A DNA stretch of 64,000 nt, from NCBI GenBank assembly GCA_038049695.1, contig CP142461.1:40907501-40971500 (forward strand), read 5' to 3'. The first letter of the stretch is position 1, and each line of letters opens with the position of its first letter. Under the pieces are notes generated by a model that had not been told where the DNA came from, ran no database searches, and worked only from the letters and a program-made list of their open reading frames with translations. The DNA comes from Cinnamomum chago (taxonomy: Eukaryota > Streptophyta > Magnoliopsida > Laurales > Lauraceae). Positions 34,602-45,631 of this stretch are shown here, piece after piece. The translations under genes were made by a program, and so were the position numbers.

Positions 34602-36182
34602 TGTTAGAGTTTTTGTTTTGTTGTAATTTGATCGGATGCATTCATTTTCATAGCTTGACCTCTCATTCCTTCATGGTCTTATTCTTAGGATCTTCATGCA
34701 TATTTCTCTTTCATAATCTTTGTTTTTATCTTATGTTATGCATGGTTTTCAAATCAGTTTTGTATCTTAAGATCATGAAGTTTTGATTTCAGATTTTCAA
34801 ACCTCTAAGTGTTTAAATCCTTTAAGTTCAAAAATCTTTCAAGCTTTCCAAATTTTCCTTCTTTAAATCATTATTTTGATTTGGAGTTTTCATGTCTTTA
34901 GAAAATTAGTTTTCATCCTTTTTCAGTCATGAATTCATGCTTGAGAAATGTGTCTCAAAGTCCCCTGGAAAGTTGCCCTCATAGTTGCATGTTTCTTAAT
35001 TTTTAGAATTTCTGGGCACTCTTCAGGTCGACCTGCCTGTGTGGCCGGTCGACCGGGCACACTACGGGTCGACAGGGATTTTTGAGCTGTAGCTTCTCCA
35101 ACGGATATTTTTCTAGCCGTTGTGTGTACCCGGTCAACCCGGCCCTGTACCAGGTCGACCGAGCACTGGCCGTTGGGAACTTTTTCTTTATAAAAAGTGG
35201 CTTTTTGTTTGGAAAAAGTTGCTGAACTTTCAAGGACTTTTGAGGCCAAGGACTTTCAACTTTTCTAGAGCATCTTTGAAGGGATTATGAAGCCATTCCA
35301 TTGATTCAACCTTTGATCTCCTAAATGGGTGTGCTTTCTTTTATCCTAAATCCTTTAAAATCATGCTTTGTGTCTTTACCTTTGATTTTCTTCAATGCAT
35401 GATTAAATAGATGTTTTTCTATTGAAGTGTTGTCTTTCATAACATGCTTAGAACTTTAAAAATCTCATAGCATTATGGATCCAACATATAGTCTTTGTTT
35501 CACATGAAATTGCTTTCTTGTTTCAAAACTAACTTGTCAGACTTAAGTTTATCTTCTTTAAAAAAAAGTTAGTTCACTTTATTAAATTCTTGTGTTAGAC
35601 AAACAACTCTTTCTCAAACATATGATCATCATCTTTGCATCATTCAAAGTTTCATCTTTTTAAAAAAGAGAAAGAGTAATTTCTAGTAAATGCATTATTC
35701 ATAGACTTTGTCATTCATATGCATGCTTCTAGAAGTTGAGATTTCATTTTCTAATTAGCCTATTTAGAGGCACTCATTTGCACTTACATTGTTCTCTTAA
35801 TCCATGCACTCATAGGCATCTTTCTTAAGAGAAAATCTTCTTGTTGTAAAGGTTGGTGCTTAGCCTTGAAAAGCATTCATAGTGTTGTAAAGGTTTATGC
35901 TTAGCCTTTGAAAAGCATAGTGATGTATTTGTAAGGTTGAAGGTGAACCTAAACCTTAGTTGAGTTAGTGAAAATCCGGTAGGGACACCGGGAGTGGATG
36001 TAGGCATGTTGGCCGAACCACTATATATGCTTGTATTATGGTAATTGTCTTTTTGCTTACTTTCCATGGATGATGCTCTCTTGGTTGATTCTATTATTCT
36101 TCTTCAAAGCATAAGAGACTTAAAAGCAAAGAGAATTAAAATTGGTCTAGGTATTTGAACTCACCCTATTCACCCCCCTTCA
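34602..36182 (+). repeat. 5' LTR of the copia element
   Basis: 1581 bp, TGTTAGAGTT to CCCCCTTCA. Compared with the 3' LTR it lacks the stretch CTCTAGGATTCGATC and neighbours near its end. It contains the palindrome cluster, TATA, two perfect 9-bp hairpins (35527-35535/35566-35574 and 35607-35615/35668-35676) and stem-loop units at 35845-35920. Confidence 0.93.
35024..35196 (+). promoter_or_regulatory. LTR promoter: GGTCGACC palindromes then TATA
   Basis: AGGTCGACCT, CCGGTCGACCGG, GGGTCGACAGG, GGTCAACC and AGGTCGACCGA lie in 35024-35162, and TATAAAAA at 35189-35196. The 3' LTR repeats this at 41928-42094. Confidence 0.6.
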
Positions 36183-36183
36183 A

Positions 36184-36200
36184 TAGGTATCAGAGCCTAG
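36184..36200 (+). other. Primer-binding site of the copia element
   Basis: GGTATCAGAGCC directly after the 5' LTR, with A in place of the usual T at the first matching position. It is complementary to initiator methionine tRNA. Confidence 0.85.
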
Positions 36201-36269
36201 GTGATCTTGATTAGGTCTAACAACCTAGAGTTAGAATCCTTAGAGTGAGTTTTTACTTTTGTGATCATA

Positions 36270-38078
36270 ATGCAAGCCCAATTAGGAGAAGGTCATGCCA
36301 CTAATAGACCACCCTTGTTTAATGGTTCTCATTACCGGTATTGGAAGATTAGGATGCAAGTCTTTCTAGAATCTCAAAGTCTAGATGTTTGGAATATCAT
36401 TGAAGAAGGGTATCATGAACCCATTATCACTGAACAAGATTCAGAAGGACATGTTATATCTATAAAGTCTAAGCCTAAGAAAGACTGGACTCAAGGAGAG
36501 AAAGATAGGGCAAATCTAAATGCTAAAGCTAAAAATGCCTTGTATTGTGCCTTGTCTCAAGAAGAGTTCAACAGGGTAGTGAATTGTAATTCTGCTAAGG
36601 AAGTTTGGGATACCTTAGAGACCACTCTTGAAGGGACTAATCAAGTCAAGGTAGCTAAAATCCAAATGTTAACAACAAAGTATGAAGAACTCAAAATGCA
36701 AGAGGAAGAAACCTTTGACGAGTTCTATACAAAATTCATGGAGATTGTTAATTCCCTCATAGGTCTAGGAGAAAAGATGGATGAATCAAAAGCGGTTAGA
36801 AAAATCTTGAGATCTCTCCCCAAAAGGTTCAAACCCAAGATTGTAGCTATAACTGAGAGTAAAGATGTTGACAAGATCAAAATTGAAGAACTTAGAGGAA
36901 ATCTTCTCACTTATGAATTAGATTTTGAAGTCCCTAGCAAGAAGAAAGGTGTAGCTCTTAGTTCTCAACATAAAGAAAATGATTGAGAGTGAGAGTGATG
37001 ATGAAAACACAATCCTGCTTGCTAAGAAGTTTAAGAATCTCCTTAAAAACAAAAAAACTATAAAAATTCTGAGGATTCTAGAAGTGAAAATTTTCAAAGG
37101 AACTCAAGGGGATCTTTTACCAAAAAGGATGTGCAATGTTACAACTGTAAAGGATTTTGTCACATCGCTTTAAATTGTCCCTCACCTAAAGAATCTGAAA
37201 AGAAAGATAAGAAAGGAAAGAAAGTGTTGAACATAACTTGGGATGATGATGAAGATGAAAGTAATGACAATAATGAACTTCAAAATGATGAAGATAATGA
37301 TAACTCCTCTTCTTGGCTTTTATTTACTCCCATTGAAGAAAACAGTGATCATAATGTTTTAACAGAAGAAGTAAATGATGAGAATAGTGAAAATGATATT
37401 CATCAAGCCTATGAGGAACTATATGAACTATGTGAAGTCATAACCAAGAAGAATAAAACTTTAAAAATTGAATCTAAAAGGCTTGTGAATGATCTAAATG
37501 TTTTAAAAGATCAATTAATATTCTTGAAAGACAATGAGATAAGTAATGTTCAATCTAAGTTGACTACCTCTAATGACAATCTAGCTAAAGCTGAAAAAGA
37601 AATTCATAAATTACAATGTCTGCTAGAATCTAGTCAACAATAATCAGAATCTCTACAAATGAAACTTAAAAAGGGAAAACATGTTGTTGATAAACTTACC
37701 TTGGGAAATGACAAATTCTATCAAATGTTAGTTATGAACAAAATTTTTGGTAACAAGAATGGTATAGGTTTTGAATGCTCCTCTAGTAGCAAGAAGAATA
37801 ACTTTCAACATATTACTAGGACTCATCTCAAACCTATAGATAAAATCTTCTTTTCCTCTAGATGGACTTGTCACTTTTGCAATCAAATAGGTCATCTAGT
37901 TCCAAATTGTCCCTTTAAGTTTAGGCTGTCTCAAAATCATCTTTCTAGAGCTCCTTTTAAGTTTGTTCCCAAGACCACTACCTCTACGTTCATTAAGGCT
38001 ACTTGGATTGAAAAAGAGGAAAGTGTCAAGAACTTTCTAGTTCAAACTGCTCTTAAAGTTAAGGAAAACTCTAGATGA
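36270..38078 (+). pseudogene. gag of the copia element, frameshifted
   Basis: The start at 36270 (MQAQLGEGHATNRPPLFNG) is the first ATG after the primer site. The N-terminal part is a UBN2-type gag (YRYWKIRMQVFLESQ; SLPKRFKPKIVAI). The frame is lost at TGA 36984-36986, continues one frame over, and returns after an A-run near 37055. A zinc knuckle (CYNCKGFCHIALNC) follows, then a coiled-coil-like K/E-rich stretch ending at TAA 37641-37643. In the same frame comes a second knuckle (CHFCNQIGHLVPNC), ending at TGA 38076-38078. Two knuckles and a long spacer fit the SIRE lineage. Not translatable as one protein. Confidence 0.9.
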
Positions 38079-38330
38079 TTTTTGGATAGTGGTTGCTCCA
38101 AACATATGACTGGAGACCGTTCTAAATTTATCACACTTGAGAACTATAATGGAGGAAATGTGTCTTTTGGAGATAATCGGAAAGCTCAGATTATAGGAAA
38201 AGGCTGCGTTGGAGGAGATCAAATGCCTACTTTAAAAGATGTTTTCCTTGTGGATGGCTTAAAGCATAATCTCTTGAGTATAAGTCAGTTATGTGATAAA
38301 GGAAACAAAGTTGTTTTTTTATAGCAAATC
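38079..38330 (+). pseudogene. Aspartic protease of the copia element
   Basis: Reads FLDSGCSKHMTGD directly after the TGA at 38076-38078; relatives have tryptophan there. The catalytic DSG is intact. It continues through GNKVVFL until a T-run (about 38311-38318), where one extra base shifts the frame into the integrase stretch. The protease would process gag-pol inside the particle. Confidence 0.9.
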
Positions 38331-39369
38331 TTGCAAAGTTCTGGATGAGAAATCCCACAAAGTTCTACTCACTGGATTACGTACTAAAGATAACATCTAC
38401 ACCATAGAAGAATGTTGTGAAAATGAATCTATGTGTTTAATATCAAAAGTTCAAGAAAATCAGTTATGGCATCAAAGAATGGGTCATATAAATTACAAAC
38501 TGATGAAGATCTTATCCAAGAAAGAAATTGTTAGAGGAATACCCAAGTTAGACGATTACAAATCTGAATTGTGCAAAGCTTGTCAAATGGGTAAACAAAT
38601 CAAGAAAAGTTTTAAAGGTATAAAAGATATATCCTCTTCTTGTCCTCTTGAACTCATTCATATGGACCTCATTGGACCTGCACCTGTTCAGAGTATTGGT
38701 GGGAGAAAGTATATCATAGTTATGGTTGATGACTATTCTAGATTTGGTTGGGTAGCCTTTCTTCATGCAAAATCTGATGCAGTAGATAATATTATAAGGA
38801 TTTGCAAGAAAATTCAAGTTGAGAAGGAATGCAAGATTAAGAAGATAAGAAGTGATCATGGAGGCGAATTTGAAAATGAAAGATTTGCAGATTTCTGTGA
38901 AAGCCATGGGATCAGTCATCAATTTTCTACTCCAAAAACTCCCCAGTATAATGGAGTAGCTAAAAGAAGAAATAGAGTTATTCAAGAAATGGCTAGAACC
39001 CTACTTAATGAGAAAAACCTCTCTCGCAACTTATGGGCTGAAGCTATCAATACTGCTTGCTATCTTATTAATCGTGTTTATTTGACAAAGAACACTAACA
39101 AAACCCCTTATGAGCTATATTTTGGAAGAAAACCAAATTTGGGTTATCTAAAAGTGTTTGGTAGTAAGTGTTATATTTTAAGAGACAGTGAGCAGCTTGA
39201 AAAGTTCGATTCCAAATCTGATGAAGGGATCTTCTTAGGGTATTCTGATAAAAGCAAGGCATATAGAGTGTTCAACCTCAGATCGATGGCTGTTATGGAA
39301 TCAGCTCATGTTGTCTTTGACGAGACTAATAAAATAAAAAAGCTCTTCATGATGAAGAAGAAACCTTAG
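38320..39369 (+). pseudogene. Integrase of the copia element, catalytic Glu replaced
   Basis: Open in a shifted frame. The gag-pre-integrase and zinc-binding part is at residues about 55-105 (LWHQRMGHINYKLMKI, CKACQMGKQ). The core has DLIGPAPVQSIGG and SDHGGEFEN with both aspartates, but the third motif reads NGVAKRRNR where the family has NGVVERKNR. The catalytic glutamate is therefore lysine and strand transfer should be lost. The C-terminal part (FDSKSDEGIFLGYS) is present. It ends at TAG 39367-39369, where a 1-base shift returns pol to the first frame. Confidence 0.92.
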
Positions 39370-39422
39370 TTGAGCAGCCTATTTCATCTGAAATTGAAGA
39401 AGAAATCCCCTCGGTCCCTACT

Positions 39423-40703
39423 ATGCCCACAAAGTTATTAAAAGATCACAACTTGGATAATGTCATTGGAGACATCACAAAAGGAGTCATGACAGGAAGA
39501 CAGGTTCATAATCTGTGTGCTCACTATTCGTTTGTTTCACAAATTGAGCCCAAGAACTTCTCTGAAGCAGAAACCAAGTCTGAATGGATTGATGCCATGC
39601 AAGAAGAATTAAATCAGTTTAAAAAGAATGATGTGTGGGATCTTGTACCTCTTCCTGAAGGCAAAAGTCAAATTGGCACCAAATGGATTTTCAAGAACAA
39701 GCTGGATGAATCAGGAAATGTGATAAGGAACAAAGCTAGACTTGTAGCCAAAGGGTATGCTCAAGTTGAAGGAATTGATTTTGAGGAAACCTTTGCCCCT
39801 GTAGCTCGCTTGGAGTTTATTCGAATTTTATTGGCTTATGCCAGTAGCATGAAGATTAAACTGTTTCAAATGGATGTGAAGAGTGCCTTTTTAAATGGTG
39901 AAATTGAGGAAGATGTGTATGTTACTCAACCTCAAGGCTTCGAGGATCCTCATCACCCGGAGTATGTTTTTAAGTTGAAGAAGGCTCTCTATGGATTGAA
40001 ACAAGCCCCAAGAGCCTGGTATGAAAAGCTTACAAGTCACTTACTTGAAAATGAATATGAGTGTGGAAATGTGGACAAGACTCTCTTCATTAAAAAGGTT
40101 GATAAAGATATTCTCATTGCTCAGATATATGTTGACGACATTGTTTTTGGATCCACATCTAATCAACTTGCTCAAGGATTCTCTAAATTGATGAGCTCCA
40201 CTTTTGAAATGAGTCTGGTAGGACCCCTACAATTCTTTCTAGGATTACAAGTTAGTCAGACTGATCATGGTATCTTTCATAGTCAATCCAAGTTTGCTCT
40301 AGAAATAGTGAAAAAGTTTGGCTTAGGAGAATCTAAGACTAGCTGCGATCCCATGGGCTCTACTACTAAAATCTCTAGTGATCTACAGGGTAAGAAAGCT
40401 GACCAGAAACTTTATAGGAGCATGATAGGAAGCCTTCTCTATCTCACTGCTAGCCGACCTGATATTTCTTTTAGTGTTGGAATATGTGCTAGGTATCAAT
40501 CTGATCCCCGAGAGTCTCACATTAAAGCTGTTAAACATATCATAAAATATATTAATGAGACTTCTCATTATGGTATCTGGTATCCTCATGACTCAACTCT
40601 GCAATTAATTGGATATAGTGATGCAGATTGGGCAGGATCAATAGATGATAGGAAAAGCACCAGTGGATGCTGCTATTTCATAGGGAACTGCTTAGTAGCC
40701 TGA
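39423..40703 (+). pseudogene. Reverse transcriptase and start of RNase H of the copia element
   Basis: The longest intact piece, 426 residues. RT motifs in order: [72 protein letters not shown] and the catalytic YVDDIVFGS, then the connection ([16 protein letters not shown]) and RNase H ([19 protein letters not shown]). It stops at TGA 40701-40703, where relatives read tryptophan (VAW), so a single G to A change is likely. Confidence 0.95.
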
Positions 40704-41078
40704 CATAACAAAAAGCAAAATTCTGTATCCTTGTCTACTGCAGAAGCTGAATATATTGTTGCAGGCAGCTGTTGTGCTCAACTGTTGTGGATGAAACAAA
40801 CTTTGGTAGATTATAATGTTCCACAACAATGCATGCCTATCATGTGTGACAACTCTAGTGCCATTAGTATTTCTAAAAATCCTGTTCAGCACTCTCGCAC
40901 TAAGCACATTGACATTCGCTATCATTTCTTGCGTGATCATGCTGACCAAGGCACTATTGAGTTAATTTTTGTTCCTACAGATACCCAATTGGCTGACTTA
41001 TTTACTAAACCCCTTGGAAATGATCGGTTCATAAAATTGAGACATCAATTGGGCATTGGCCCTTGCCCTGAATTCTAA
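40704..41078 (+). pseudogene. RNase H C-terminus of the copia element
   Basis: Same frame, after the TGA. STAEAEYIVAGSCCAQLLWM and SKNPVQHSRTKHIDIRYHF are the usual end motifs, closing with TKPLGNDRFIKLRHQLG and a TAA at 41076-41078. This is the natural end of pol; no further domain follows. Confidence 0.93.
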
Positions 41079-41499
41079 ATTCTTGTTGGCTAATCACCTG
41101 TTACCACATTTTATTTTTATCATATCTCTTATAAACAGGTGCTACTAACAAGGTTGTATGTTTTATCTTTGATGGGCAGGCTCCTTTGCAATTAGATGTC
41201 AAAGGGGGAGAGAAATATCAAATGTTCCTCAAGGTGTTCACCAATTGAGGGGGAGAAGATTCAAGGGTCGCTAATGTTGAAGGGGAGTAGCTTTGCCTAG
41301 ACTGTTATGTGTGTAGCTTCTAGGTTGGTTGTCTAAGGTCGTCGCTCTCACAAGGAAAATCCAAAGCTCCAAAATATCCAAATGCTCCCGAATATCCAAA
41401 GCTCCTTAAATATCCAAAGAAGTTGATGTTCAAGATTCAAAGGAGATTGAGAGAGAGTTCAAGCTTCTAAAGTTTCCATCAAATTGCAAAGGGGGAGTT
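41079..41499 (+). other. 3' non-coding part and polypurine tract of the copia element
   Basis: AACAGGTGCTACTAACAAGG and repeats of AAAGGGGGAGA lead to the tract GCAAAGGGGGAGTT just before the 3' LTR at 41500. The non-autonomous copies have a very similar stretch (45150-45631; reverse 18354-18800). Confidence 0.85.
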
Positions 41500-43113
41500 T
41501 GTTAGAGTTTTTGTTTTGTCGCAATTTGATAGGGTGCATTCATTTTCATAGCTTGACCTCTCATTCCTTCATGGTCTTATTCTTAGGATCTTCATGCATA
41601 TTTCTCTTTCATAATCTTTGTTTTTATCTTATGTTATGCATGGTTTTCAAATCAGTTTTGTATCTTAAGATCATGAAGTTTTGATTTCAGATTTTCAAGA
41701 CTCTAAGTGTTTAAATCCTTTAAGTTCAAAAATCTTTCAAGCTTTCCAAAGTTTCCTTCTTTAAATCATTATTTTGATTTGGAGTTTTCATGTCTTTAGA
41801 AAATTAGTTTTCATCCTTTTTCAGTCATGAATTCATGCTTGAGAAATGTGTCTCAAAGTCTCCTGGAAAGTTGCCCTCATAGTTGCATGTTTCTTAATTT
41901 TCAGAATTTCTGGGCACTCTTCAGGTCGACCTGCCTGTGTGGCCGATCGACCGGGCACACTGCGGGTCGACAGGGATTTTTGAGCTGTAGCCTCTCGAAC
42001 GGATATTTTTCTAGCCGTTGTGTGTACCCGGTCAACCCGGCCCTGTACCAGGTCGACCGAGCACTGGCCGTTGGGAACTTTTTCTTTATAAAAAGTGGCT
42101 TTTTGTTTGGAAAAAGTTGCTGAACTTTCAAGGACTTTTGAGGCCAAGGACTTTCAACTTTTCTAGAGCATCTTTGAAGGGATTATGAAGCCATTCCATT
42201 GATTCAACCTTTGATCTCCTAAATGGGTGTGCTTTCTTTTATCCTAAGTCCTTTAAAATCATGCTTTGTATCTTTACCTTTGATTTTCTTCAATGCATGA
42301 TTAAATAGATGTTTTTCTATTGAAGTGTTGTCTTTCATAACATGCTTAGAACTTTAAAAATCTCATAGCATTATGGATCCAACATATAGTCTTTGTTTCA
42401 CATGAAATTGCTTTCTTGTTTCAAAACTAACTTGTCAGACTTAAGTTTATCTTCTTTAAAAAAAAGTTAGTTCACTTTATTAAATTCTTGTGTTAGACAA
42501 ACAACTCTTTCTCAAACATATGATCATCATCTTTGCATCATTCAAAGTTTCATCTTTTTAAAAAAGAGAAAGAGTAATTTCTAGTAAATGCATTATTCAT
42601 AGACTTTGTCATTCATATGCATGCTTCTAGAAGTTGAGATTTCATTTTCTAATTAGCCTATTTAGAGGCACTCATTTGCACTTACATTGTTCTCTTAATC
42701 CATGCACTCATAGGCATCTTTCTTAAGAGAAAATCTTCTTGTTGTAAAGGTTGGTGCTTAGCCTTGAAAGGCATTCATAGTGTTGTAAAGGTTTATGCTT
42801 AGCCTTTGAAAAGCATAGTGATGTATTTGTAAGGTTGAAGGTGAACCTAAACCTTAGTTGAGTTAGTGAAAATCCGGTAGGGACACAGGGAGTGGATGTA
42901 GGCCTGTTGGCCGAACCACTATATATGCTTGTATTATGGTAATTGTCTTTTTGCTTACTTTCCATGGATGATGCTCTCTTGGTTGATTCTATTATTCTTC
43001 TTCAAAGCATAAGAGACTTAAAAGCAAAGAGAATTAAAATTGGTCTAGGTATTTGAGCTCACCCTATTCACCACCCCCCCGCCCCCCCTCTAGGATTCGA
43101 TCTTGAACTTTCA
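41500..43113 (+). repeat. 3' LTR of the copia element
   Basis: 1614 bp, ending GAACTTTCA. Near-identical to 34602-36182. One CCGGTCGACCGG palindrome is changed to CCGATCGACCGG. Confidence 0.93.
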
Positions 43114-43118
43114 CGAAG

Positions 43119-45631
43119 TTGATCCTTATTAACTAAAGTCTAGATTAGAACCTTAGTGTTGTGTTTTATTGCATATCATTTAAGTGATTTCCACTATGGT
43201 CAAAAATGAAATTTTCCTTCCTAGATCTTTATTTCCCCAAAGAATCATTTCACTACTCTAAGACCTTTTCAAGTTAAATCTCCAAGAGTTGGTGGGACTT
43301 CAAAGTGAATCCTCAAGGACAACCTTATCAAGACCTTAGGTGAATTTTTAAAGGTTATCAATTAAACAAACCTTAAGGCCCTGAACCTCATTGGACCAAC
43401 CTATTCTTTATTTTCTCATCATATTGTTGGTCATGTTACATTTGCATTTTGTTTCTATATAGTCACATATCTTAAAATGCAATGTTTCTTTGTGATCACT
43501 AGATTTTGTCTTCATGAACTTTTAGTTTTATCTCATGGTTTTCAAAATCCTTTGATTGCAATATTATCATGATTGATTTGCATTTTGCTCATTTAGTTAT
43601 ATCTTTTGTAATGCATTTCTATTAATGATCAATTGATTGTTCATATCTAGATTTTTCATGATCAATTGATGTTGGAAAATCATTTGATGAATGTCATAAT
43701 TAGATCTTTTTGGTAAATCAAATGATTTGAAGCAATTTAAGTTTTTCATTGATTTTTTAAGTTATACTTTCAAATGGAAAAATATTGTTTTGAAAAATCA
43801 ACTTGTATGTGTTTAAATAAGTTATATGTTTTAAAATACAAAGTTGAAAATTGATAATGTGTAATCTTCAAAATCATTCTTTTTATACTCATTGTTGGAT
43901 TTTGTTTATTGAAATGATTTGAAGATTGTATGAATGGAAATGCTCTAAAACTTCATTATTTAAAATCATCAAATCATGTTCCATGTTCTCATTTCCTTAT
44001 GCGTTTGGTTATATCATCTTAGAAATGGAAATGAATGTTGTTGTAAGCTATTTGTATCTTTGCTCATTTGGTTACATTTTTTTTATATGCAAATGTCAAT
44101 TGGTTCCATGTATGGTTGTGATCTTAGTTATATTTGTTGATACCATACTAGAACTCAAAAATCCATCCTTCATGCTTTCTAGTCATTTTTTTAATGGATG
44201 GTTATGATGTTGATTCATGTATATTCTCTAAGTGGTGTCATTTTTATACATGTTTCAACTTTATAGTAGTGATCTTGATCATATGAACCTCTTTAAAATC
44301 CATTCCTTGTATTTCATATGATTTTGACACTTTGAAAATTGCATGCATCACCAATCTATATTCTTTTATGCAATTTAACTTGTTCATCACTATGCTCACT
44401 AAATTATTACTTCTTTAGAGTGATGAATATCCATTTATGATGCTTGATGAAATTTTGTGTTTATCACATCCTTGCTCTTAATCTTGTTTTGATATTCAAT
44501 TAGTATCAATTGGTATCATGATCAATTGGTATCATATTCAATTGGTATATCTTGAGAATGTGATAGAACTTGTGGACATTGGATTGAACTTGATTTTACT
44601 TAGGAAATATGTTTTTATTCCATGTCACATTCCATTATCATCAAAATCTTCATGTTTGCCACCTCTCATGAACACATGGGTAAATCTCATAACCACCATT
44701 TGTATGATCATAATCTTGGTTGGTTAATAGTTAAGGTTGGCTTCATGATTGAATTTCATTTCATTCTCATTGCACATTATGGCTATATTTAATGATTGAT
44801 GAAATGATTTCAATACATAGCATATGATTTTCATGAGCACATTAGTGGACGTTATGCTATGTAACCCCTATCTCATTCCCTTGACCTTGTTCTTAATTTT
44901 GATAATTTGATCATATTTAGCAAGTCTAATCATTCCCTTGAAGTTTACCCTCAATTGGTAAAATCACCTTCTCTTTGTACCCATCATTGTCAAAGTGTTG
45001 ATAAAAAGAGAGAATGGATTGAGGGGGAGTATAAACCTTCATAGGAAGCATTAACTTTGATCAAATTCACCCTTGTATTGACTTTTCACCCTTAGAGATA
45101 ACTATCCATGCATGATAACCTCTTATGAATTTCATTTTTGATTTCTTTTGTTAACTGGTGCTACTCAAAGGTATTTTCCTTATTTCATGTGTGTAGGTAT
45201 CTTTGCAATTTAATGTCAAAGGAGGAGAGAGCAATCAAGTTGTCTAAATGGGAGAGAATGTCCAAACTTCCTAAAGGGAGATATTGTATGATCTTCTACA
45301 GGGGGAGAGAATGCATATCTTGCCAAAGGGAGAGAGTGCATGGTCAAAGGGGGAGAGTTGAAAAAAGAGAAAGCTTGGGAGTTAAAAAAGATGCTTGACC
45401 AAAGAGAGAAAGATGAAAAGGAAGCTTGAATGATTATCAAAGATGAAAAGGAAGCTTGAATGATGATCAAGCTCTAAGCATCAAGAAGAATGAAGAAAAA
45501 GAACTAGAGCCCAAGCTAAGAGAAGGAAGCATCCAAGAGATTTCAAGACTTGTCCAACTTAGGGGGGGCTGAAGACTTAGTGTGTAAATTCGGTGTTGAG
45601 TAAGTTGCCATCAAATTGCAAAGGGGAAGAT
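43119..45631 (+). other. Non-coding interior of copy 2, with polypurine tract
   Basis: Aligns with the reverse complement of 18354-21345. No protein domain. The last 500 bases hold GGGGGAGAGA phrases and the tract GCAAAGGGGAAGAT (45618-45631) before the 3' LTR. Most of the remainder is the inverted-repeat array. Confidence 0.82.
43442..44427. repeat. Array of short inverted repeats with a shared loop motif, copy 2
   Basis: Arm pairs: 43442-43450/43474-43482, 43502-43508/43543-43549, 43625-43637/43658-43670, 43677-43688/43717-43728, 43798-43808/43836-43847, 43863-43878/43913-43927, 43990-43996/44027-44033, 44110-44116/44142-44148, 44163-44168/44196-44201, 44209-44223/44245-44259, 44278-44287/44313-44322, 44336-44343/44369-44376 and 44383-44391/44419-44427. 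That is 13 in 986 bases. Stem sequences differ, while many loops carry variants of TTTAGTTATATCTTTT. Confidence 0.85.

Larger units (their letters stand above)
34602..43113 (+). mobile_element. Ty1/copia element (SIRE/Maximus-like), 8.5 kb, broken
   Basis: LTRs 34602-36182 and 41500-43113, then gag, protease, integrase, RT and RNase H in copia order. It is inserted 49 bp inside the non-autonomous element, in AACCTGAAGTTGATC of copy 1. The duplication is imperfect (TGGAG at 34597-34601, CGAAG at 43114-43118; ancestral TGAAG). By eye the LTRs differ at about 20 sites in 1.56 kb, plus about 30 bp missing from the end of the 5' LTR. Nearly clean LTRs and a heavily damaged gag-pol together suggest mobilisation in trans. 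No envelope-like frame follows RNase H. Confidence 0.93.

Noticed and set aside
36978-37173. A separate small ORF after gag
   Set aside because: It is the gag frame displaced by a 1-base change and restored at an A-run.
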